A stretch of DNA of 32,674 nt from Phycisphaera sp. (GTDB taxonomy: Bacteria; Planctomycetota; Phycisphaerae; Phycisphaerales; SM1A02): contig WGMP01000038.1 of the NCBI GenBank assembly GCA_016124975.1, positions 1 through 32,674 of the forward strand, in the 5' to 3' direction. Position 1 is the first letter of the stretch, and every line of letters begins with the position of its first letter. This document shows positions 27,474 through 32,674 of this stretch, in pieces. The notes under the pieces are model-generated. The model was not told the DNA's origin. It searched no databases and saw only the letters and a program-made list of their open reading frames with translations. A program made the translations under genes and the position numbers.

Positions 27474-27483
27474 CCCCATGGGG
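27474..27483. promoter_or_regulatory. CCCCATGGGG palindrome upstream of the sigma factor
   Basis: A perfect 10-bp dyad lies 12-21 nt before the sigma factor ATG, and its GGGG half is the only ribosome-binding-site-like sequence there. It could be an operator or a small hairpin that masks the binding site. The intergenic region (27463-27676) has no other clear motif. Confidence 0.25.
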
Positions 27484-27676
27484 CAAACCATTACCGCAAA
27501 GAGCGGCTGGATGACAGTCCGCGCGTGAAATCCATAAAACTCGTCGGAATTCTCGCGTCAGTCCTCAGCCAACTGCTTTCTCACTACCCGGCGTATCCCG
27601 TCATCTTGGTGGATGGCGCTTCGCGGGGAGCGATCCAACTTGCGTCGCGAATCGCAAGTGCTTTGAGGATAGATGG

Positions 27677-28012
27677 ATGCGTCAATCGACAGTTCGCCTC
27701 GGTCTTTGCGCAGTGCTCAGCGGTGCCGCAATTGTTCTCTGTGGATGCAACCCGCGCGTGAATCACACGGGCATCGAGCACGGCAACTTCAGCCTCGAGG
27801 GATCCCAGGTGGATTGGATTCCTCACACCTACATCCGAGGGGTGAACAGTGACTCGTTCACGGCCTACAAGGCGCCGGCTGTCACGGACACCCATCAGAT
27901 TCCAACCACGCAGAATCCAACGCCGATCACGGCCAGCCACATCCATGGGCCGACGAACACCATCGGTCTTGGACAGGCGTTCACCCCGGTCGGTGAGCAG
28001 CCGAAGCGCTGA
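27677..28012 (+). CDS. Small putative lipoprotein
   Basis: This 111-aa protein has a lipoprotein signal (MRQSTVRLGLCAVLSGAAIV then LCGC, with C24 as the lipidated residue; the lipobox has Cys at the second position, which is unusual). The mature part is short, polar and rich in Thr, His, Pro and Asn (DTHQIPTTQNPTPITASHIH), without a recognisable domain. The ATG at 27677 has GAGG about 8 nt upstream. It is the first of three lipoprotein genes on this strand (64-bp gap to the next) and is divergent from the sigma factor. Function unknown. Confidence 0.8.
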   Translation: MRQSTVRLGLCAVLSGAAIVLCGCNPRVNHTGIEHGNFSLEGSQVDWIPHTYIRGVNSDSFTAYKAPAVTDTHQIPTTQNPTPITASHIHGPTNTIGLGQAFTPVGEQPKR

Positions 28013-28076
28013 CTTGACGAGTCGCACCCTTCCTCCGCTCGCGCTTCGTCGTGATCGGTCCGCACGAAAGGCATCC

Positions 28077-28727
28077 ATGTTCTCGAAGACCCTGTCCATC
28101 GCGGCGGCCATCGCCGCCTCCGTTCTCTTCCTATCAGCATCGGGCTGCACCACGAGCCGAAATGTCGTGGTGCTCGACGGCCGCACCAGCCAGGCCATCG
28201 TCGATGCTGACTACATCGAGACCTCGTACCGCGCGGTGCATTATCTGCTCACCAACGCCCGCGGCAACATCATGGGTGACGACGCCTTCGACGCGTCGCG
28301 TCCCGTGATCTGGGCGAGCACCGTCGATCTCAACAACTACGGCCGCACCACCAACTTCGGCCGGCTGATGGGTGAGTCGCTCGCGATCGCGATGCAGAAC
28401 CACCGCAAGAACAAGATGATCCAGATGACGCTGCGCCAAGGCACCGTTCCGATCACAGGCGACGGCGAGTTCCTCCTCACCCGCGATGCCCGCGACCTTG
28501 CGACGAAGTTCAACGCGGGGGCCGCGCTCGTCTCCTCCTACAGCGTCGCGGTCGATCGGGTCTATGTGCAGTGCTCGCTCATCAATGTAGACCAGAACAC
28601 GGTGGTCGGAGCGGTGCAGTTCGACCTGCCCCTTGGCCCTCGGACGGAGGCTCTCCTGAAGGGAGTCCTGTACCCCGCCGAGGCCGCGCCGCTTCTCCAG
28701 TCCCGCACAACGGCGCTGACGAACTGA
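28077..28727 (+). CDS. FlgO-like lipoprotein
   Basis: A 216-aa outer-membrane-type lipoprotein: the signal MFSKTLSIAAAIAASVLFLS is followed by ASGC with C24. The body resembles the FlgO domain: NFGRLMGESLAIAMQNHRKN, an LRQGTVPITGDGEFLLTRDA segment, and then paired strands GAALVSSYSVAVDRVYVQCSL and VDQNTVVGAVQFDLPLG. In Vibrio, FlgO is an outer-membrane protein needed for flagellar stability, but the domain also occurs in proteins unrelated to flagella, and no flagellar gene is in the window. The ATG at 28077 has GAAAGG 5 nt upstream. It is the middle gene of the three-lipoprotein set, 25 bp before the next. Confidence 0.82.
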   Translation: MFSKTLSIAAAIAASVLFLSASGCTTSRNVVVLDGRTSQAIVDADYIETSYRAVHYLLTNARGNIMGDDAFDASRPVIWASTVDLNNYGRTTNFGRLMGESLAIAMQNHRKNKMIQMTLRQGTVPITGDGEFLLTRDARDLATKFNAGAALVSSYSVAVDRVYVQCSLINVDQNTVVGAVQFDLPLGPRTEALLKGVLYPAEAAPLLQSRTTALTN

Positions 28728-28752
28728 CCGCGCACACCCTGGAGGTGGACAC

Positions 28753-29280
28753 ATGGCCGCGCAAATCAACTCGCTTCTCGTTCTTGGGGCCCTGCTGGGG
28801 TCCGTGGGCTCGCTCGCCCTCGGTGGATGCAGCATTCGCCCTCAGCCTACGACGGTCTATCGAACGGAGCATCTCCCCGACGACTGGCTCAAGCTTCCCG
28901 AGAGCGACTGGCGCGTGCAGGCGCAGTCGCAGACGATGAAGGCGTACCTCGCCCGCGTGCGTGAGAACATGGAGGCGGAGCAGCGTTCGCCGTACTTCCA
29001 GTTCTACGGTCGCTACACCGATGCGACCCTGAAGCAGATCGCAGAGGCCAACCAACTCGCGAACACCGCATTCCTGACCTCGCCGAAGACGATCAACAGC
29101 GGGCTTTCTCCGGAGCTTCGTGGAACCGCCGAGAGCTATGACGAGACGGCCTGGCATTTCGCGGCGAACGCAGATGCGAACCTGCGTGCGCTTCAGGATG
29201 ACTGGGGTCGATTCTGGATGACGAATCGACGCTCGTCTCTTTCGTCCTATCCGATGCTGCAGACCAGCGGGCAGCGATGA
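28753..29280 (+). CDS. Putative lipoprotein of unknown function
   Basis: A 175-aa protein with a lipoprotein signal (MAAQINSLLVLGALLGSVGS, then LALGGC with C26). The mature part is mostly helical and polar: DDWLKLPESDWRVQAQSQTM, AYLARVRENMEAEQRSPYFQ, and further on DATLKQIAEANQLANTAFL and DANLRALQDDWGRFWMTNRR. I recognise no domain. A strong ribosome binding site GGAGGTG precedes the ATG. It lies 25 bp after the FlgO-like gene, so co-expression is very likely, and both probably sit in the same membrane. A good terminator follows at 29357. Confidence 0.82.
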   Translation: MAAQINSLLVLGALLGSVGSLALGGCSIRPQPTTVYRTEHLPDDWLKLPESDWRVQAQSQTMKAYLARVRENMEAEQRSPYFQFYGRYTDATLKQIAEANQLANTAFLTSPKTINSGLSPELRGTAESYDETAWHFAANADANLRALQDDWGRFWMTNRRSSLSSYPMLQTSGQR

Positions 29281-29289
29281 ACAGGAAGG

Positions 29290-29322
29290 GCGGCTGCGAT
29301 CGCGGATCGCGGGGGCAGCCGC
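29290..29322 (+). repeat. GC-rich hairpin after the lipoprotein genes
   Basis: GCGGCTGC (29290-29297) pairs with GCAGCCGC (29315-29322), with further internal pairing in CGATCGCGGATCGCG. It starts 10 bp beyond the third lipoprotein stop and precedes the better terminator at 29357. It has GCGGCTGC in common with the gene-end modules but lacks their TTGAGCGG start. Confidence 0.4.
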
Positions 29323-29356
29323 TGGAGAATCACTTCGAAAGTCCTCAAAGTCGGCG

Positions 29357-29391
29357 TGCGGGCGGCCCTCGGGTCGCCCGCATGTCGTTTT
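29357..29391 (+). terminator. Rho-independent terminator of the lipoprotein operon
   Basis: TGCGGGCGGCC (29357-29367) pairs with GGTCGCCCGCA (29372-29382), with one G-T pair and a CTCG loop. It is followed by TGTCGTTTTG. This is a standard intrinsic terminator separating the lipoprotein genes from the kinase gene, which starts at 29430. Confidence 0.8.
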
Positions 29392-29429
29392 GCTAGTCTC
29401 CCAAGCATCAAGGGCGTGGAGACGATGTC

Positions 29430-31484
29430 ATGCAGCGGGAAGATGGCGCAACATTCATTGGGGCTCGGTCCGGTGCCACTGATGGGCGCCTCTCCGGGAT
29501 TCCCTCCCGAATCGCTCGGTTCACGGTCGAACGCGCTATCGGGTCCGGCTCGTTCGGCGATGTCCATCTCGCGGTCGAGGACGGACCGCTCGCGCGGCGG
29601 GTCGCGCTGAAGGTCGTGCGCCCGAACGCGCGGGGTGCCGCGCTCGATGCGGCGCTGCGCGAGGCGCGGATGCTCGCGCGTCTTGACCACCCGTCGATCG
29701 CGCGTGTGATTGATGCTGGCGCGACGGGCGACGGAAGGGCCTTCATTGCGCTTGAGTACATCGATGGGAGGACTTTCTCGGCATGGTGCTCGGATTCGGA
29801 GCCAAGCGTGGCGTCGCGGCTCGAGGTTCTCGAGGATGTGGCCGCTGCGATCGCCTACGCCCACGACCGTGGCACGATCCATCGCGACCTCAAGCCTGCG
29901 AACATCATGGTGCGCGAGGGCGGTGGAGCCCGCGCATCGGGGGTCGTGCTCGACTTCGGGGTCGCCGCACTCGTCGATGATTCGGACGATCGCGACGCAG
30001 CGAGCACGCTTGAGGCGACGATCTCCGCGCGTCGCGCGGGCACGCTCGAGACGATGGCGCCCGAGCAGTTCATCCTCGGCGCAAGCCCGAGCGTGCGTGC
30101 GGACCTCTACTCGCTCGGCGTCCTGCTTCATTGGAGCGTGGCTGGCCGCCCGCCCTTCGCACGGACCTCCCCGAGCGACATTCTCGGATTCGCGCAGCGC
30201 GTCCAAGGTGAAGCGCTGAGGGCGATCCGCAGCCAGGATCTCGCGGCGGGGGTCGAGCTCCCCTCGGCGCAGTTGCGGGACCTCAACGCCGTTCTTTCGC
30301 GCGCGCTCGCAAAGGATCCTCAGCAGCGCTACGCCAGTGCGACGGAGTTTGCCCAGGAACTCGCCCGGCTCCGGCGGCGGGAGCCGACGGACGCGACAGC
30401 GCCCGGGCTCCTCGCGCGGTCGCGCCGTTTCGTGGCGCGCAACAAGGTGCCCGTGATGTCCGCGTCGGTCGTGATCGGAACGCTGTTCGCATCGACCGCA
30501 GTCGTCTCTGGTTTCGCGGCCAGCGAGCGCGAGGCCAGAATATCCGCAACCACTGAGCTTGAGCGCGCCACGCTTCTGGCCGAGGCATTGCGCGGCAACC
30601 TGCGGGCGTTGACAGGGGATCTTGTTGCGCTCGGCAACATGCCTCAGCTCGTGGGGTACTGGCCAAACATCCTCGCGGCGTATGAGACAGTCGAGGGCCG
30701 CGACAGCATCGTGCTCGCACAACAGCGGACGTTCTACGCGGAGCAGTTGACGAGGTCGGGACGGGCACCCGAAGCGATCGAGCAGCTGCAGGAAGCTCTT
30801 CGGGCGGCGAATCTTCATGACCATGCAGAGATCGCCGCTGCGATCTGCCTCCGTCTTGCTTTCGCGCTTGAGGAGACGGGGAGGGTGGATGAGGCGCTGG
30901 CGGTGATGGATGGCGCGATCGCGAACGATCTCCCCAAGCTCGATCCATTGGTCGTCACAAACCACCCGTGGTTCTTCCACGGCCTCCGCGGGCGGCTTCT
31001 CGCCACGCTTGGCCGGCGAGACGAGGGCATCGCCGCCATCCGCGAGGCGATCATCCTTCAGGATCGCGCGATCGGCGGCAAGGGCTCGCTGAACGACTCG
31101 CAGCTTCGCGGAGTGCTGGTCTCCGAGCTGATCAGGGCCGACCGAATCGATGAAGCGCTCGTCGAGGGTGATGCGCTTGTCGCCGACATCGAGCGGAACA
31201 AGACCGCCGAGCGCTCGGCGGGCATCCGTGCGTGGCGCGAGCGGACGCGATCCGACTTACTTCGCCTTCGCCTCGAACGCGCCTCCGATGCCGATGCACC
31301 TGAGTTGGCTGCGGAACTCCGCAGCGTCGCCATCGAGTGGCGTCGCCTGACGGGCCCGAGCGCCGACAAGTTCACCGCAATCAACCATACGCTTGGAAAG
31401 CGGGGGTATCCCCCGATCACCGAGGAAGAGGTGCTCGCGTTCATCGAGAACCTGAAGACCGAGCAGGGGATGGCTGCGCCGTAA
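29430..31484 (+). CDS. Membrane-anchored Ser/Thr protein kinase with TPR-like C-terminus
   Basis: A 684-aa eukaryotic-like protein kinase. The N-terminal kinase domain (about residues 31-315) has the Gly loop AIGSGSFGDVHLA, ATP-binding K61 (VALKVV), catalytic D153 (HRDLKPANIM), metal-binding D175 (LDFGVAAL), the TMAPEQF segment and DLYSLGVLLHWSVAG, so it should be active. One transmembrane helix follows at about residues 340-364 (VPVMSASVVIGTLFASTAVV). The C-terminal half is helical and TPR-like (RSGRAPEAIEQLQEALRAAN, GRVDEALAVMDGAIAND, GRRDEGIAAIREAI, RIDEALVEGDALV) and would lie outside the cytoplasm as a sensing or protein-binding part. The ATG at 29430 has GGAG 8 nt upstream. The kinase is 2 kb from an ECF-like sigma factor, a pairing known in planctomycetes. 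Confidence 0.93.
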   Translation: MQREDGATFIGARSGATDGRLSGIPSRIARFTVERAIGSGSFGDVHLAVEDGPLARRVALKVVRPNARGAALDAALREARMLARLDHPSIARVIDAGATGDGRAFIALEYIDGRTFSAWCSDSEPSVASRLEVLEDVAAAIAYAHDRGTIHRDLKPANIMVREGGGARASGVVLDFGVAALVDDSDDRDAASTLEATISARRAGTLETMAPEQFILGASPSVRADLYSLGVLLHWSVAGRPPFARTSPSDILGFAQRVQGEALRAIRSQDLAAGVELPSAQLRDLNAVLSRALAKDPQQRYASATEFAQELARLRRREPTDATAPGLLARSRRFVARNKVPVMSASVVIGTLFASTAVVSGFAASEREARISATTELERATLLAEALRGNLRALTGDLVALGNMPQLVGYWPNILAAYETVEGRDSIVLAQQRTFYAEQLTRSGRAPEAIEQLQEALRAANLHDHAEIAAAICLRLAFALEETGRVDEALAVMDGAIANDLPKLDPLVVTNHPWFFHGLRGRLLATLGRRDEGIAAIREAIILQDRAIGGKGSLNDSQLRGVLVSELIRADRIDEALVEGDALVADIERNKTAERSAGIRAWRERTRSDLLRLRLERASDADAPELAAELRSVAIEWRRLTGPSADKFTAINHTLGKRGYPPITEEEVLAFIENLKTEQGMAAP

Positions 31485-31489
31485 CGGCC

Positions 31490-31526
31490 TAGGGCGCGAC
31501 AGAAGAAGCCCCGCTCGCCGCCCTTA
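31490..31526 (+). repeat. 37-bp repeat, left copy, flanking the IS
   Basis: TAGGGCGCGACAGAAGAAGC starts the copy, which ends CCGCCCTTA. The matching copy is at 32375-32411 (35 of 37 identical). AGGGCG and CGCCCT at its ends are complementary, so it can fold as a hairpin. It begins 6 bp after the kinase stop and may have served as part of its transcript end. Confidence 0.85.
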
Positions 31527-32374
31527 GAGCGTGTTATGCACTCCCGCCACTTCCTGCCGATGACAGTGCATGGCACGGAAGCCTTATCCATCGGACGTCA
31601 AGGATGACGAGTGGGAGTTCGTCGCACCGTATCTCGCGCTGATCCGCGAGGATTCACCGCAGCGGGAGCACGATCTGCGCGAGATCTACAACGCCCTCCG
31701 CTGGGTCGTGCGCGCGGGTGCCCCGTGGCGCATGATCCCGAACGACCTGCCGCCGTGGGCGGCCGTCTACCAGCAGGTCCAGCGCTGGATCAAGGCCGGC
31801 GTCTTCGAGGAGATGGTGCACGACTTGCGGGAAATCCTGCGGATCGCGGCAGGCCGCGAGGCGAACCCGACGGCGGTCGTCAGCGACAGCCGAACGCTCC
31901 AGCGCACGCCCGAGAGCGGCCACCGCGGCGCCTACGACGGGGCGAAGCGCAAGAAGGGCTCAAAGGTGCACATCGCGGTCGACACGCTCGGGCACCTGCT
32001 GGCGCTGCACGTGACGCCAGCCGACAAGCAGGACCGCTCGCAGGTGCGGCGCACCGCGAAGGCCGTGCAGAAAGCGACGGGGCGGAATGTCGAGCTGGCG
32101 TACGTGGACCAAGGCTACACGGGCGACCAGGCGCAGGACGATGCGGAGGATTACGGGATCATGCTGCACGTCGTGAAGCTGTCCGAGGCGAAGCGCGGCT
32201 TCGTGCTGCTGCCGCGGCGCTGGGTGGTCGAACGGAGCTTCGCGTGGATGACGCGCTTCCGCAGGCTGGCGAAGGACTTCGAGCGGCTGCCGAAGACGGT
32301 CGCGGGGCTTCACTTCGCGGTGTTTGCGTGCATCATGCTTTCGCGGTGCTTCGCAATGAGTGCATGACACGCTC
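31527..32374 (+). mobile_element. Complete IS5-like insertion sequence, 848 bp
   Basis: The ends are 17-bp inverted repeats: GAGCGTGTTATGCACTC at 31527-31543 and its complement at 32358-32374 with one mismatch. A TA dinucleotide lies outside each end (31525-31526 and 32375-32376), consistent with the TA target duplication of several IS5 groups. A single intact transposase fills the element. Length, ends and target fit the IS5 family (IS427/IS1031-like groups). It sits exactly at the junction of two tandem 37-bp repeats. Confidence 0.85.
31570..32367 (+). CDS. IS5-family DDE transposase
   Basis: A 265-aa single-frame transposase, apparently intact. The N-terminal part (MARKPYPSDVKDDEWEFVAP, then LREIYNALRWVVRAGAPWRM and LPPWAAVYQQVQRWIKAGVF) is the DNA-binding domain typical of this family. 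The DDE catalytic residues can be placed as D106 (AVVSDSRTLQ), D180 (AYVDQGYTGDQ) and E221 (RRWVVERSFAWMTRFRRLAKDFE, the Y(2)R(3)E(6)K-like signature with W/R replacements). The stop lies inside the right inverted repeat and the start 27 bp inside the left one, so the gene fills the element. No frameshift is needed, unlike the two-frame members of some IS5 groups. Confidence 0.92.
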   Translation: MARKPYPSDVKDDEWEFVAPYLALIREDSPQREHDLREIYNALRWVVRAGAPWRMIPNDLPPWAAVYQQVQRWIKAGVFEEMVHDLREILRIAAGREANPTAVVSDSRTLQRTPESGHRGAYDGAKRKKGSKVHIAVDTLGHLLALHVTPADKQDRSQVRRTAKAVQKATGRNVELAYVDQGYTGDQAQDDAEDYGIMLHVVKLSEAKRGFVLLPRRWVVERSFAWMTRFRRLAKDFERLPKTVAGLHFAVFACIMLSRCFAMSA

Positions 32375-32411
32375 TAGGGCGCAACAGAAGAAGCCCCGCT
32401 CGCCACCCTTA
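32375..32411 (+). repeat. 37-bp repeat, right copy, flanking the IS
   Basis: Second copy of the repeat at 31490-31526 with two base changes (GCGCGAC to GCGCAAC, GCCGCCC to GCCACCC). The two copies share the TA at the insertion point, so before insertion they formed a head-to-tail tandem with a 35-bp period and the palindrome-like joint CCCTTAGGG. Confidence 0.85.
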
Positions 32412-32420
32412 GCACCACGA

Positions 32421-32487
32421 GCACCAGAGGGAGCGCCCGCAGCCGCGACCGCTGAAGCCACGCGCCCGCAGCCGCGACCGCTCAAGA
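32421..32487 (-). repeat. Gene-end hairpin module at the end of the last gene, with internal 29-bp duplication
   Basis: Read on the minus strand it is TCTTGAGCGGTCGCGGCTGC followed by GGGCGC, then a near-copy of the same text (GCTTCAGCGGTCGCGGCTGC), then TCCCTCTGGTGC. On the plus strand, the duplicated core is 32433-32453 and 32462-32482, period 29 bp. The TGA at 32482-32484 is the stop codon of the partial gene. Start and end match the other modules in the window. Confidence 0.8.
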
Positions 32488-32674
32488 TACGAGCCGCTTC
32501 AGCCCCTCCGCCGCGTCCCTCGCCAGCGGCGCGGGCGACACCGGCGAGCCGACGGCCTTCTTCATCCAGAGGTCGGGCGTCAGGCAGCCGAGGCTCGTGA
32601 TGCGCTTCGTCTCGGCGGCGAGGTCCTTGCCGCGCATGTACGAGCGGATCTGGTGGCTCATCATGTGGCCGAGC
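32482..32674 (-). CDS. 3' end of an unrecognised gene, cut by the window edge
   Basis: The frame is open from the window's right edge to the stop at 32482, giving the last 63 residues: LGHMMSHQIRSYMRGKDLAA, then ETKRITSLGCLTPDLWMKKA, then VGSPVSPAPLARDAAEGLKR and LVS. Strong G/C third-base bias supports real coding. The methionines near the edge are probably internal. The LGHMMSHQIR segment followed by a helix-rich tail resembles the C-terminal end of some helical zinc peptidases, but this is a weak impression and I do not assign a family. Its stop codon lies inside a gene-end repeat module. Confidence 0.6.
   Translation of the reverse strand, partial: LGHMMSHQIRSYMRGKDLAAETKRITSLGCLTPDLWMKKAVGSPVSPAPLARDAAEGLKRLVS

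Noticed and set aside
28077-28727. Evidence for a flagellar locus from the FlgO-like protein
   Set aside because: No flagellar structural, FlgP or FlgT-like gene is present, and the FlgO domain is found in other contexts.
31490-32411. The 37-bp direct repeats as the target duplication of the IS
   Set aside because: IS5-type elements make short duplications (2-4 bp, up to 9). The repeats differ at two positions, and a TA duplication already explains the ends.

Overview
The window is high-GC chromosomal DNA. It most likely comes from a planctomycete of the Phycisphaerae type. The evidence is a C-terminal dockerin-like EF-hand tail on a secreted carboxypeptidase, an atypical ECF-like sigma factor near a membrane-anchored Ser/Thr kinase with TPR-like repeats, a class II (B12-dependent) ribonucleotide reductase, and strong G/C third-base bias. 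This placement is inference from gene content; there is no rRNA or other marker in the window.

Layout. 1-5438 (minus strand): dNTP supply, with dcd followed by nrdJ and a minus-strand terminator far downstream. About 6282-8567 (plus): a UvrD/PcrA-type helicase after a gene-free leader of about 840 bp. 8563-9054: a composite repeat element between two convergent genes. 9046-14574 (minus): prolyl oligopeptidase, methionine aminopeptidase, an Asn/Trp/Gly-rich tandem-repeat protein and imidazolonepropionase. 14655-16916: sixA converging with, and overlapping, a STAS-domain gene, then a ChaN-like lipoprotein. 16984-19308 (plus): secreted M14 carboxypeptidase. 19363-23668 (minus): polyprenyl diphosphate synthase, a SAM methyltransferase, a two-domain thioredoxin-like protein and panC. 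23842-26105 (plus): iscS-iscU-iscA for Fe-S cluster assembly, with two covarying hairpins between iscS and iscU. 26210-27462 (minus): a sigma factor translationally coupled to an unknown gene. 27677-31484 (plus): three small lipoproteins, one FlgO-like, and a Ser/Thr kinase. 31527-32374: a complete IS5-like insertion sequence placed at the junction of a tandem repeat. The window ends in the 3' part of an unrecognised minus-strand gene.

The most unusual content is non-coding. One small hairpin module, beginning TTGAGCGG and ending near CTYTGGYG, occurs at the 3' ends of four genes. It is always in the same orientation relative to the gene, and in three cases it contains the gene's own TGA stop. 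Between the helicase and the oligopeptidase, two such modules form 36-bp inverted repeats around a tandem array (about 137 bp period) of five hairpins that share fixed ends but have different, fully compensated stems. Together with the twin isc hairpins and the tandem pair flanking the IS, this points to an active but undescribed family of hairpin repeats at gene ends.

The main protein-level candidate for a new system is the block at 26210-31484: sigma factor, unknown partner, lipoproteins and transmembrane kinase. Their link is inferred from proximity and from the known pairing of ECF-like sigma factors with kinases in planctomycetes.
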